Source: JASDSY01 sp041441465
GTDB taxonomy: Bacteria; Muiribacteriota; UBA9980
DNA length: 64,000 bases
Direction of reading: 5' to 3'
Assembly: GCA_041441465.1 (NCBI GenBank)
Contig: JASDSY010000012.1
Coordinates: 124,001 to 188,000 of the forward strand
Part shown: piece after piece, positions 43,777 through 52,560 of the stretch
How positions within the stretch are numbered: the first letter of the stretch is position 1
Layout of the letters: each line of letters opens with the position of its first letter
Translations under genes and position numbers: made by a program
Notes under the pieces: model-generated
Database searches by the model: none
Seen by the model: only the letters and a program-made list of their open reading frames with translations
What the model was told of the DNA's origin: nothing

Positions 43777-44433
43777 TTAATTGTCGAGATTTGCCTTGAA
43801 TGTTGTCAGGGAGTAAGACTTTTCCTTGCCGACCTGTCCCCATTCGGCAACTAATGTTAATTTGAGAAGCTTGCCGTGTACCGTTATGCTTTTAACTACA
43901 TCCGGAGCGGCTTCTGCCTTATTTTCGTAATACCTGAAAGTCTTGCTCATTTGTTCGACTTTGAGCCAGTACCTTATAGGTTCTTCCTGGCGCATTTCGT
44001 CGGCGTATTTCCAGGAACGTCCGTAGTTTATGCCGTCCTTGGGCGTATCTTTTGTGCTCTTTAATTCGCCGTCGAATACGGGTTTGTTCGGAGTTTTTGT
44101 ATTGCCGCTGTCTATTATAGTGGTAAGGTCTAATATTTGCACGGAAGCGGTACTCGCAGGGCTGTTGCCATAAGCAGCGGTGATTATATCCTGATATCTT
44201 GTGTATTCGACCAGCGTATCAAGTATTCGCGTCGACTGGTGCATCATGTCTGAATATATCTCACCGATATTGGTTTCTTTTACGTTATTTGTCATTAAGG
44301 TCGCTACCGGTACTATTGCCATTGCTAAAATTACCATTCCAAGCATTATTTCAACAAGCGTAAAACCCATAAAATAATTTCGATAATTTAATAATAACAT
44401 CTCTTTGCGGCGGGTTGGACGATTTTTTAACAT
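43777..44433 (-). CDS. PilV/GspI-like minor pseudopilin (set A)
   Basis: 218 residues; GAGGTG upstream. Long basic leader, then MG followed by FTLVEIMLGMVILAMAIVPVATL (Gly -1, Glu +5), matching the set B protein's AVIPS segment. The head includes YSDMMHQSTRILDTLVEYTR. First gene of set A, behind a strong promoter. Confidence 0.82.
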   Translation of the reverse strand: MLKNRPTRRKEMLLLNYRNYFMGFTLVEIMLGMVILAMAIVPVATLMTNNVKETNIGEIYSDMMHQSTRILDTLVEYTRYQDIITAAYGNSPASTASVQILDLTTIIDSGNTKTPNKPVFDGELKSTKDTPKDGINYGRSWKYADEMRQEEPIRYWLKVEQMSKTFRYYENKAEAAPDVVKSITVHGKLLKLTLVAEWGQVGKEKSYSLTTFKANLDN

Positions 44434-44485
44434 ATTTCACCTCGCTTTTTTGTTTATATATAAATAATAAATAAATCCCACTTTG

Positions 44486-44515
44486 ATTATAGCATAAATT
44501 TCAAATTTATGTCAA
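44486..44515 (-). promoter_or_regulatory. Near-perfect sigma-70 promoter of pseudopilin set A
   Basis: Minus-strand TTGACA (44510-44515) and TATAAT (44486-44491), both perfect, with an 18-base spacer. It lies just downstream of the RNase P terminator. Confidence 0.8.
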
Positions 44516-44535
44516 TTTTAGACTTACTAAGAGGT

Positions 44536-44576
44536 AAAAAAAAGACTGATAATAAAAAATTAACAGTCTTTTTTTG
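44536..44576 (-). terminator. Terminator of the RNase P RNA gene
   Basis: Minus-strand AAAAAAAGACTG, loop of about 15 bases, CAGTCTTTTTTT, about 28 bases after the RNA 3' end. The stem reads with T-runs on both strands. Confidence 0.8.
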
Positions 44577-44603
44577 CCATCTATGATATTTAATTGATTT
44601 TCA

Positions 44604-44952
44604 GCGAAAACAGGCTCGTAAGCCGGGTTCTGTTTAATCTGCCATCTATCTTGGGCCGGAATTGCTTCCGGATTCAAGCGGCCAACCCGGCGCATTTATG
44701 GAAAAGGCTGTCCATGCGCCCTATTAGGCCTTGCATCGTATGGGGTTTGCCACTGACTGCGTCGCCGCATTCAGAGTGAGCTCTTACCTCACTATTTCAC
44801 CCTTACCGTTTTTACACGGCGGTATATTTTCTGTTGTACTTTCCTTAAGCGCTTGCGCGCCCACTGGCCGTTAGCCAGCATACTGCCTTTGGATGCCCGG
44901 ACTTTCCTCACTTTTAACTTGTTAAAAGCGCGGCAGACCGGCCTGTTTTCGC
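44604..44952 (-). ncRNA. rnpB: RNase P RNA (class A)
   Basis: The catalytic RNA that matures tRNA 5' ends, about 349 bases. On the minus strand the 5' GCGAAAACAGGC pairs with the 3' GCCTGTTTTCGC to form P1. Universal signatures are all present in order: GAGGAAAGTCCGGGC, AAGTACAACAGAAA, ACGGTAAGGGTGAAA, GAGGTAAGAGCTCAC, GCAAGGCCTAATAGG, and the 3' ACAGAACCCGGCTTA. The layout is that of the ancestral A type. Confidence 0.95.
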
Positions 44953-44956
44953 TTTA

Positions 44957-44987
44957 ATTATGGAACTTATATGACGATTTTTGTAAA
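44957..44987 (-). promoter_or_regulatory. Promoter of the RNase P RNA gene
   Basis: Minus-strand TTTACA (44982-44987) and CATAAT (44957-44962) with a 19-base spacer. The predicted start falls at the RNA 5' end. Confidence 0.45.
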
Positions 44988-45081
44988 ACGCATGTAAATA
45001 TTCCGGCAATTTATAATTTTTTTATATTCCTGCTTGTTAAAATCATAAGAAGCACTATTGAAATTAAGTTACCTGATAATT

Positions 45082-46065
45082 TTATTTATCGTCATCGTAA
45101 TTTTTTTTACGGTATTCGCGCTTTTTTCGTCTGTAATAATTTTTGACTATATCTATTAACACCTCATAAAGGTGTGATAAATAAAAACTCCTCGCGTATG
45201 TTACGATTCTTGTCATGTTATAATAACCGCAGTGATTGCATTGTACTACCTCAATTACGAGGCCGGGTTTGTCATTTTCAGGGATTTCTATCGTTTCTTC
45301 AGTTATTTTCAAGTGATGATAGCATTTAGGGCAGCTTAATTTACCCTGAATTTTTCTGATGAGCAATATGACCATTATGATAATTATTAAACCGATATAA
45401 AAAAGTGGCGAGAATGAAATTTTTTTATTATTTCTTTCGTCTTCCTGTTTTCTGAGCTTTATCATTTCTTCGGTAAATTTCTGCTTGGTGTCTTCATCAT
45501 GGATTTTTTTTGCGATAGCGGTTACGCCGTCGAGAACGCCGCGTCCTATAAGTTCATTCGCTTTGCCAAGCGCTTCAACCGCGGTGCCTTTCTTTGAAAT
45601 ATGTTCGCCGAAGATTTTATTTGCTTCGTTAAACATCGGGATTATAAATTCTTCAATTATTTTCTGTCCCTCAGCGAGCGGAAAAACAAATTGTGCGCGC
45701 GGCGACACGTCAAGGTTGATGACCCCTTTTTCCAGGTTAATTAAAATTATTATGGTTCCGGCGATTTCGGTATGCGCGGATTCGTAATTTTTAAGCAGAC
45801 GGCTTGCGTACTCACTCGTGTCATAAGGTCTGGTATTGTTTAAGATTACTGACACTATGTCAATTTTTGTCTTTTCTGAAAGCTCCTGAGCTACTTTTTG
45901 AATGCTTGACTGAAATTCAGGGCTCAGCTTTTGCGTGTAATCGTTTACAAAACCGTTGATTTTAATGATGCCGGTTTCGTAAGTGATAAGGTAATACACA
46001 TAACCGCCAAGCACAAGGGCAAGCGTAGCGAATGTTATTAATAAAAATTTATATAGCTTTTGCAT
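45082..46065 (-). CDS. TPM-domain membrane protein with C-terminal zinc ribbon
   Basis: 327 residues. N-terminal TM helix about 7-28, an extracytoplasmic TPM (YgcG-like) domain about 38-175 (VNDYTQKLSPEFQSSIQKVAQEL, VFPLAEGQKIIEEFIIPMF), a second TM about 220-240 and a cytoplasmic zinc ribbon (CPKCYHH...CNHCGYY) followed by a very basic tail. TPM domains are linked to photosystem II repair and membrane-stress proteases; the bacterial role is unclear. The zinc ribbon tail is similar to that of other YgcG relatives. Confidence 0.82.
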   Translation of the reverse strand: MQKLYKFLLITFATLALVLGGYVYYLITYETGIIKINGFVNDYTQKLSPEFQSSIQKVAQELSEKTKIDIVSVILNNTRPYDTSEYASRLLKNYESAHTEIAGTIIILINLEKGVINLDVSPRAQFVFPLAEGQKIIEEFIIPMFNEANKIFGEHISKKGTAVEALGKANELIGRGVLDGVTAIAKKIHDEDTKQKFTEEMIKLRKQEDERNNKKISFSPLFYIGLIIIIMVILLIRKIQGKLSCPKCYHHLKITEETIEIPENDKPGLVIEVVQCNHCGYYNMTRIVTYARSFYLSHLYEVLIDIVKNYYRRKKREYRKKNYDDDK

Positions 46066-46098
46066 TTATTTTTTTATTCTCCGTTCTAACCGGACAAA

Positions 46099-46797
46099 TT
46101 ATTCTATAAAAATTATTCTCTGACAATTGGGGCAGAATGATACTTTAGTTTTCGGGCGCGAACTTGCGATAATACTTTCGGAGATTGTGAGGCGGCAGCC
46201 AGAACATACCTTGTGTTTTATTACTGAAACTGCCATACCGGCCTTGGTTTTAAATAAAGTATTGTATTTTTCGACAGAAGCAGTCGGAATTGAGCCGCTG
46301 AAATCTTCGCGGTGTTTTTTAACTTTTTCAATTTCAGCTTTCTGGTTTTTTATCTGCTCGCTTAAATCTTTCAATTCGACGCTGTATAATTTCTTTTTGC
46401 TCTCTATAACGGCTGCCGTTTTGTTAATTTCAAGCTTTAAACTGTCGCATTCTTCCATTTTCTTAAGCGTTTTTTCTTCGAAATCCGCTTTTTCTTTTTT
46501 TAGTTTATCCATTTCGGCATTATACTTGGCAAGTTCTTTTTCATTTTTTATCAATAAAAAACGCGCACTTAATTTTACGATTTGCGCGTCAATAAATTCG
46601 GTTTCCTTTTCATTTTGCGTTATTTCAATATTTAAAACCTTGATTTTTTTCTCAAGTACGTTGATTTTTTTTTCTTCGGCGGAAATTTCGCCGTTGATTC
46701 CTGCCGCTTTTTTTTCCAGCTCGCCTAAATCTTTTGCAAGCCGCGCGAGAGCGTCATCGTATTTTTGAAGGTTATAAAGAAGTTCGACTAATTCCAA
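46099..46797 (-). CDS. Coiled-coil protein with C-terminal C4 zinc ribbon
   Basis: 232 residues from a TTG immediately after the Nif3 stop (coupled). About 170 residues of long coiled coil (Lys/Glu heptads) end in a C4 zinc ribbon (CSGCRLTIS...FCPNCQRII). This architecture and its location directly after Nif3 are typical of the CT398-like family (DUF164), proposed to work in nucleic-acid or secretion-linked contexts. The biochemical role is unknown. Confidence 0.87.
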   Translation of the reverse strand: MELVELLYNLQKYDDALARLAKDLGELEKKAAGINGEISAEEKKINVLEKKIKVLNIEITQNEKETEFIDAQIVKLSARFLLIKNEKELAKYNAEMDKLKKEKADFEEKTLKKMEECDSLKLEINKTAAVIESKKKLYSVELKDLSEQIKNQKAEIEKVKKHREDFSGSIPTASVEKYNTLFKTKAGMAVSVIKHKVCSGCRLTISESIIASSRPKTKVSFCPNCQRIIFIE

Positions 46798-46798
46798 T

Positions 46799-47917
46799 TT
46801 AAATCCGCTCCATTGGGTTTACTGAATTTTCAAAACTGTAGAATTTTATTTTATTCAATTCTCCGTTAGTGTCGATTAATGCGGCTAAAAGCCTGTCAAA
46901 GCATTTAGAAAAATTTTTTTCTGTACCAAAATGCGTGCAATCAAGCGTATAAAGACCGCTGAATTTAATTTCGTGCGCGCGGTGATAAGAAATATCTCCT
47001 GTAATAAAAACATCACATTTTTGCGCGAGCGCGTTTTTGTAAAATTCAAATCCGGAACCGTTAACGATGCCGACTTTATTTATTAATTCAGGCGGATTGC
47101 CGATTTCAATAAACGATTCATTGCTTATAACGCTTTTTAATTTATTCAAGAATTCCTCGAATTTTAAAGGTTTGTCAAATTCGCCTATTATGCCGTATCC
47201 GTATTGCTTATAAATATTTTTTAGCTGGTAAATATCGTAGGCCGGTTCTTCATAAGGATGGTTTTTTAGGACTGCATCGATTATTTTTGACTGAAGCCCT
47301 TCGGGAAACACCATTTCAAGCCTTGTTTCACTTACTTTTTCGAGAATTCCCGGCTTGCCGATCGCCGGATTTGACGATTCATTACCGCGAAATTCGCCGA
47401 ATCCCGACAACATATAACCGCATTCGCTGTAGTTGCCGATACTGCCGGCACCTGCTTCTGAAAGCGCTTGCTTTAAGCTAGCACACGAGGCATCCGGCAC
47501 GAACACAGAAATTTTATAAAGGTATTCGCTGTCGGTTATTTTTAAAGGCGATAATTTTTTTAATTCGAGATTAGCGGCTATGTCATAAGACTGATTATAA
47601 ACTGACTTGTCGAAGTTGGTGTGCAAAACAAGCAGAGTTATGTTATTTTGAATGAGCTTATATATTATCTTTCCAATCAGATTTGACGGTGTTACGCTAT
47701 TTATGTTGCCGAATATAAGCGGATGGTGCGAAATTATAAGATTCGCCTGCCTGCTTATCGCAAAATCGATAACTTCTTCGGAAATATCGAGACATGTGAC
47801 CGCGGAACTTATTTCAGCGGAGCCGTCACCGACGTTTATGCCGACATTATCCCACTTTTCAGCAAATTTTAAAGGGGCGACACTGTTGATTTTATTTATC
47901 AGGGCAGTTATTTTCAT
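46799..47917 (-). CDS. Nif3-like dinuclear metal-centre protein
   Basis: 372 residues, the long form with a PII-like inserted domain in the middle (about 130-230). N-terminal AEKWDNVGINVG and ISHHPLIFG, and C-terminal FITGDISYHRAHEIKFSGLYTLDCTHFGTEK, supply the His/Asp/Glu metal ligands of the YbgI/YqfO family. Widespread but of unsettled function, with GTP cyclohydrolase-like annotations. Its ATG overlaps the stop of the receiver gene (ATGA). Confidence 0.93.
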   Translation of the reverse strand: MKITALINKINSVAPLKFAEKWDNVGINVGDGSAEISSAVTCLDISEEVIDFAISRQANLIISHHPLIFGNINSVTPSNLIGKIIYKLIQNNITLLVLHTNFDKSVYNQSYDIAANLELKKLSPLKITDSEYLYKISVFVPDASCASLKQALSEAGAGSIGNYSECGYMLSGFGEFRGNESSNPAIGKPGILEKVSETRLEMVFPEGLQSKIIDAVLKNHPYEEPAYDIYQLKNIYKQYGYGIIGEFDKPLKFEEFLNKLKSVISNESFIEIGNPPELINKVGIVNGSGFEFYKNALAQKCDVFITGDISYHRAHEIKFSGLYTLDCTHFGTEKNFSKCFDRLLAALIDTNGELNKIKFYSFENSVNPMERI

Positions 47918-48297
47918 TTCTGGGCTTCGCCCGCTTTTTGCACGGCAAGGATTTCCTTTATTTTTTCAAGTAATTTATCAAAATCTATCGGCTTTGTAAC
48001 ATAACCCGATATGCCGAGATTCATCATTTGAATTACCTGGCAAATATAACCGTAAGCGGTTATGACAATTACAGGAAGTTCTTTATTTGTTTCGCGAAGC
48101 TTTTTTAATGTACCGTACCCGTCAAGCCGCGGCATTCTCATATCAAGCAGCATTATATCAGGTTTTTCGGAATTTATAAGTTTTAGGCCTTCTTCGCCGT
48201 CAGCCGCGCATATCACCTGATACTCATTGTCCTGAAAATAATCTACAAATATTTTCCTTAAATCTTCTTCGTCTTCGCAAACTAATATTCTTTCCAA
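47914..48297 (-). CDS. Single-domain response regulator (receiver only)
   Basis: 127 residues from a TTG; AAAGGAG upstream. Acidic pocket CEDEED, phospho-acceptor Asp in IMLLDMRMPRLDGYG, Thr in VITAYG and Lys in VTKPIDF. Spo0F/CheY-like with no output domain. Translationally coupled to Nif3. Partner kinase unknown. Confidence 0.92.
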   Translation of the reverse strand: MERILVCEDEEDLRKIFVDYFQDNEYQVICAADGEEGLKLINSEKPDIMLLDMRMPRLDGYGTLKKLRETNKELPVIVITAYGYICQVIQMMNLGISGYVTKPIDFDKLLEKIKEILAVQKAGEAQK

Positions 48298-48349
48298 GGC
48301 GCTTTTCTCCTTTACTTTATTAGTTATTGTGTCCGGCTTGCTTCAGCTC

Positions 48350-49189
48350 TTAAATTCCGTTAAACTCTAAAAAAGCTTTTTCAATTTTTAAAGTAACAGC
48401 TTCGAATAGCGTCTGATCATGCTCAGACAGACATTCTAAAGTCATGTTATCATGTTTTTTTAAAAAAATCAAGTACTCAATATTTTTAGCGTCTTTTAAT
48501 TTTGGAGTGTTTATTATATCGCAATATTTAAAGCCTAATTCATTGAATTTTGAAATGAATTTCATAATTATGCGCCTGTGAATTTCGCGGTCTAAAACTA
48601 TTCCGCCTTTTTTTACCTCATTAATTTCAGCCTCGAATTGAGGTTTTATCAATATGACCGCTTCGCCGTCCGGTCTTAAAAATTCCTTAAATTTTTCAGC
48701 GAATTTTAATACCGAGATAAATGAAACATCGCAGGTTATGAAATCTACGAGTTTTTCACCGGCCATATCCAGGCTGAATTTTAGAATATGCGTCTGTTCA
48801 AACCACTTAACTTTTTCATGGGTTCTTATTTTAGGGTGTAAAACATTAGTGCCGACATCGACACAAATGACTCTTTCCGCGCCGTCTTTTAACATTACAT
48901 GAGTAAAACCGCCGGTTGAAGCGCCGATATCAAGGCAGGTCTTGCCTTTGACACTTATTTTAAATGTCTCGAACGCTCTTAGTAATTTGTAAGCGCCGCG
49001 GCTTACATATTCGTCTTCAGGGTTTTTAAACTCAATTTTGGCGGTAGTTTCGTCAAATTTTTCACCGGGTTTTTCGACTTTTACCCCGTTTACCGTTACG
49101 CGCCCTTCATAAATATAAGCTGCTGCGCGGCTTCGGCTGTCGCAAATATTAAGTTTGTGTAAAAGTGTATCAATTCTTTCTTTGCCCAT
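48350..49189 (-). CDS. tlyA: TlyA-family rRNA 2'-O-methyltransferase
   Basis: 279 residues. S4 RNA-binding domain about 1-60 (RIDTLLHKLNICDSRSRAAAYI), then an FtsJ-like SAM domain about 80-240 with LDIGASTGGFTHVML and IKPQFEA. It probably methylates 16S/23S rRNA at sites used by capreomycin-type drugs. Lies 10 bases after dxs, a common pairing. Confidence 0.92.
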   Translation of the reverse strand: MGKERIDTLLHKLNICDSRSRAAAYIYEGRVTVNGVKVEKPGEKFDETTAKIEFKNPEDEYVSRGAYKLLRAFETFKISVKGKTCLDIGASTGGFTHVMLKDGAERVICVDVGTNVLHPKIRTHEKVKWFEQTHILKFSLDMAGEKLVDFITCDVSFISVLKFAEKFKEFLRPDGEAVILIKPQFEAEINEVKKGGIVLDREIHRRIIMKFISKFNELGFKYCDIINTPKLKDAKNIEYLIFLKKHDNMTLECLSEHDQTLFEAVTLKIEKAFLEFNGI

Positions 49190-49199
49190 TTTTCACCAG

Positions 49200-51098
49200 T
49201 TATTTATTATTGTAAATTTCAAGAATTTTTGAAACTATGCCGTTGGCGTCTAATTCTAAAACTTCACGGAGTTTTACGTTGTTTCCGTGCTCTATAAAAC
49301 GGTCCGGAAGCCCCATAAAATGGATGTTCATGTTTTTATATCCGCAATTCTGAAGCGCGGCCATGACGCTTTCGCCGAACCCGCCTGCTATTGCATTATC
49401 TTCGATTGTTAAAATAGTTTTATAATTCTCGCCCAGGTCTTTTAACATATCTTTGCATAAAGGCTTGATGAACCGCGCGTCATAGAGCGTAACTTCGATA
49501 TTATGTTCGTCTTTTAATTTTTTTACGGCTAAAGCCGCATCATTGACCGTGCGGCCTGCGCAGACTACTGCAACACTGCCGCCGGCATTAATTTTTTTTG
49601 ATCGGCCGGGTTCTATCGGCTCGTATTTGAAATTAATGTCGTTTAACTGGCCGATTTCTATAGTTCCTTCTATTGCGCTCTTAGGATACCGTACTATTAC
49701 CGGGCAATTGTAATTATTAACCGCGTTGAACAGCGCCTGCTTCAATTCCACTTCGTTTGAAGGCGCCAAAATAACTATGTTAGGAATGTATTTAAGCATT
49801 GACAGATCGAACGCGCCGTGATGTGTCGGGCCGTCTTCGCCTACGAGGCCTGCCCTGTCAAGGCACAAAACGACGTGAAGATTTTGCAGCGCTATATCGT
49901 GTATCCATTGGTCCAGGGCGCGCTGGGCGAAAGTAGAATAAAGCGCCACCACAGGCGTTAATCCTGTCATTGCAATACCGGCGGCGAAAGTAAGCGCATG
50001 CTGTTCGCATATTCCGACATCGAAAAACCTGTCCTTGAATTTATCGCAAAAATAATTAAGCCCTGTACCTTCGCACATAGCAGCAGTGATCGCGATGATC
50101 TTATTGTTTTTTTCGGCAAGCTGAGTGAGCGTCGTGCCGAAAACATCTGTATATGTGAGTGTTTTGGGCTTGATCGAGTTGCCTGTCTCCAGGCAAAAAT
50201 AGCCTGCGCTGTGATATTTTTCAGGCGCGTTTTCCGCCGGGGCGAACCCGCGGCCCTTTTTAGTTATTGTGTGAACGAGCACCGGACCGGGAAAATCTTT
50301 AATATTTTCAAATGTATTTACAAGCTGTTCGATATTATGGCCGTCGACCGGACCGATATATTTTATTCCAAGTTCTTCGAAGATTACTCCTGGAACTACA
50401 AGGTATTTTAACGAATCCTTGAGGCGCTCTATAAATTTTGCGACATTGGTTCCAAAAACCGGAATATATTTTAAAAATGATTCTATGTCCTCTTTGAGCT
50501 TGTTATAAACTGGGCCTACCCGTACTTTTTCGAGATACGTCGAAAGCGCTCCGACATTTTCCGCTATTGACATTTCATTGTCGTTTAAGACAATTATCAT
50601 TTTGCGCCTTGAGTCGCCGGCATGGTTAAGCGCTTCGAATGCCATTCCGGATGAAAGCGAAGCGTCGCCTATTATTGCGCCGACATAGTAATTTTGCCTG
50701 GTTATGTCGCGGCCGAAAGCATAACCTAATGCGGCCGAGATTGAAGTCGAGGAATGTCCTGTGCCGAAAGCGTCATAACATGATTCGCCGGGTTTAGGGA
50801 ACCCTGAAATTCCTTCGTATTGACGAAGTTTGTTGAATTGGCCGAGACGGCCGGTAAGGATCTTATGCGTATAGCATTGGTGGCCGACGTCGAATATAAA
50901 CCTGTCCTGACTCAAGTCGAAAACTTTGTGAAGCGCGATCGTTAATTCAACTACACCGAGGTTTGATGCTAAATGCCCGCCGTTTTTTGATACGGTTTCT
51001 ATAATAACGCTTCGTATTTCCGAACATAACCGGTTTAAATCGCTATACGTAAAATTTTTAAAATCAGCCGGCGATGTTATTTTATCTAAGAGCTTCAT
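49200..51098 (-). CDS. dxs: 1-deoxy-D-xylulose-5-phosphate synthase
   Basis: 632 residues, family-typical. Thiamine-diphosphate enzyme condensing pyruvate and glyceraldehyde 3-phosphate, first step of the MEP isoprenoid pathway. Seen: GGHLASNLGVVELTIALH, DVGHQCYTHKILTGR, the ThDP motif GDASLSSGMAFEALNHAG...NDN, the catalytic Glu region DVGICEQHALTFAAG, and DRAGLVGEDGPTHHG. It forms a cluster with ispA (31 bases upstream). Confidence 0.97.
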   Translation of the reverse strand: MKLLDKITSPADFKNFTYSDLNRLCSEIRSVIIETVSKNGGHLASNLGVVELTIALHKVFDLSQDRFIFDVGHQCYTHKILTGRLGQFNKLRQYEGISGFPKPGESCYDAFGTGHSSTSISAALGYAFGRDITRQNYYVGAIIGDASLSSGMAFEALNHAGDSRRKMIIVLNDNEMSIAENVGALSTYLEKVRVGPVYNKLKEDIESFLKYIPVFGTNVAKFIERLKDSLKYLVVPGVIFEELGIKYIGPVDGHNIEQLVNTFENIKDFPGPVLVHTITKKGRGFAPAENAPEKYHSAGYFCLETGNSIKPKTLTYTDVFGTTLTQLAEKNNKIIAITAAMCEGTGLNYFCDKFKDRFFDVGICEQHALTFAAGIAMTGLTPVVALYSTFAQRALDQWIHDIALQNLHVVLCLDRAGLVGEDGPTHHGAFDLSMLKYIPNIVILAPSNEVELKQALFNAVNNYNCPVIVRYPKSAIEGTIEIGQLNDINFKYEPIEPGRSKKINAGGSVAVVCAGRTVNDAALAVKKLKDEHNIEVTLYDARFIKPLCKDMLKDLGENYKTILTIEDNAIAGGFGESVMAALQNCGYKNMNIHFMGLPDRFIEHGNNVKLREVLELDANGIVSKILEIYNNK

Positions 51099-51129
51099 AT
51101 TTTTATCTCATTTCACTGCTTTAAGCAAA

Positions 51130-52089
51130 TTAAAATTTTCGGGTAACCACGAAGTCGACTAATTCCATTAATACCGCTGATTTATCGCCGTATGATTTAA
51201 GCGCATTTTTAGTTTTAGCCTGGAATTCAATTAGTTTTTTCGATGCGCTTTCAAGGCCGAATAACGATACAAACGTCAATTTATTTTTATCGCGGTCCTT
51301 GCCCGGTGTTTTGCCGAGCTCTTCTGATGTTTGAGTGTAATCGAGTATGTCGTCTGAAATCTGGAATAAAAGACCGAGCGCAGTCCCGAAATCTTCCATA
51401 TTGTTAACGTCGGGTATCGACGCGTTTGCCACGAAAGCTCCGATTTTGGCCGAGGCTGATATCAAAGCCGCAGTTTTTCTTTTATGTATTTCATAAAGAA
51501 GAAGTTCTGAAACGTTTTTTTCTTCAGATTTCAGGCTGCATGCTAAAATATCCATAGCCTGTCCGCCGACCATACCGGTGCTGCCGGCTCCTGAGGCAAG
51601 CGCTTCAAGGATTAAATTTGCGATTTCAGGTTTTACTTTTGTGTTTTTCGGGGCTTTAGCTATTATTTCGAAAGCGAGCGTCAGAAGCGCGTCGCCGGCC
51701 AGAATCGCCATTGCCTCTCCGTAAACCTTATGATTGGTAGGTTTGCCGCGTCGCAGGTCGTCATTATCCATTGCCGGTAAATCGTCATGTATAAGCGAAT
51801 AGGTGTGAACTAATTCCAGCGCGCACGCGTAGGGCATTAGATCGTCGATGTTTCCCGAAAACATGTCACAGGCAAGCATCGCTATAATCGGCCTTATTCT
51901 CTTTCCGCCCGCGAAGACTGAATAACGCATGGCTTCGTGGAGCTTGTTCGGAAGCGTGTTAGCCGGCGGCAATATGCGTGTATCAAGATAGTCGTCTACC
52001 ATTTTTTTGTATTTTTCAAGTTTTGCCGGAAGTTTTTTGGATGAATAAATATCAGTTTGCTTGTTTTTTATAATATCTTTCATTATCAT
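51130..52089 (-). CDS. ispA: Polyprenyl (farnesyl/geranylgeranyl) diphosphate synthase
   Basis: 319 residues; AAAGGA upstream. Chain elongation of isoprenyl diphosphates. First Asp-rich motif HDDLPAMDNDDLRRGKPTNH, second Asp-rich motif QISDDILDYTQT. Length and spacing fit the bacterial FPP/GGPP group usually found next to xseB and dxs. Product length cannot be fixed by eye. Confidence 0.94.
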   Translation of the reverse strand: MIMKDIIKNKQTDIYSSKKLPAKLEKYKKMVDDYLDTRILPPANTLPNKLHEAMRYSVFAGGKRIRPIIAMLACDMFSGNIDDLMPYACALELVHTYSLIHDDLPAMDNDDLRRGKPTNHKVYGEAMAILAGDALLTLAFEIIAKAPKNTKVKPEIANLILEALASGAGSTGMVGGQAMDILACSLKSEEKNVSELLLYEIHKRKTAALISASAKIGAFVANASIPDVNNMEDFGTALGLLFQISDDILDYTQTSEELGKTPGKDRDKNKLTFVSLFGLESASKKLIEFQAKTKNALKSYGDKSAVLMELVDFVVTRKF

Positions 52090-52143
52090 GCCATTCCTTT
52101 TAATGTTGAAATTTTTTATATTGTTCTTTTAATAATTTTTGAA

Positions 52144-52455
52144 TTAGTCTTCTATTTCCGGCCTAGTGTACGGCCGTACTTCAAGTTCGCCGGTGGCGCT
52201 GTTTTTCATTATGATTTCGATTTTTCTTTCAAGCGACTCCAGTTTCGCTTTACAAAATTTATAATATTTTGTCCCTTCTTCGTATTTTGTAATTGCGTCT
52301 TCGAGCGGAAGGCCGTCGCTTTCTAATTCGGCAAGCGTTTGTTCGAGTTTTTCGAGCCCTTCCTCAAATTTTAAATTCGCCTGTTCATTGTCTTTTAAAG
52401 TTAAAATATTAGAATTCTGATCTTTTTCAATATTCTTATCCTTTTTTGTAGCCAT
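52144..52455 (-). CDS. xseB: Exodeoxyribonuclease VII small subunit
   Basis: 103 residues from the ATG at 52455 (GGAG upstream; another ATG at 52467 is possible). A polar N-terminal stretch of about 30 residues, then the helical-hairpin XseB domain (NLKFEEGLEKLEQTLAELESDGLPLEDAI, KYYKFCKAKLESLERKI). Works with XseA to degrade single-stranded DNA. The xseA-xseB-ispA-dxs-tlyA order is a common one. Confidence 0.95.
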   Translation of the reverse strand: MATKKDKNIEKDQNSNILTLKDNEQANLKFEEGLEKLEQTLAELESDGLPLEDAITKYEEGTKYYKFCKAKLESLERKIEIIMKNSATGELEVRPYTRPEIED

Positions 52456-52560
52456 TTCTAACTCCATCCAGCTGTTTTTTTACATTAACTTAAGCGGTTA
52501 TTTATAAAAAAGCGTTATAATCGCTTTTTCAAATTTTAACTTTCGATTTTTAAAACTGTT

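Noticed and set aside
44507..44695. Small ORF over the RNase P RNA 3' end
   Set aside because: The DNA is explained by RNase P RNA and its terminator.
46127..46768. 213-codon Ser/Leu/Phe-rich open frame opposite the coiled-coil zinc-ribbon gene
   Set aside because: It is the antisense of Lys/Glu-rich coiled coil, which routinely gives long Phe/Ser/Leu frames.
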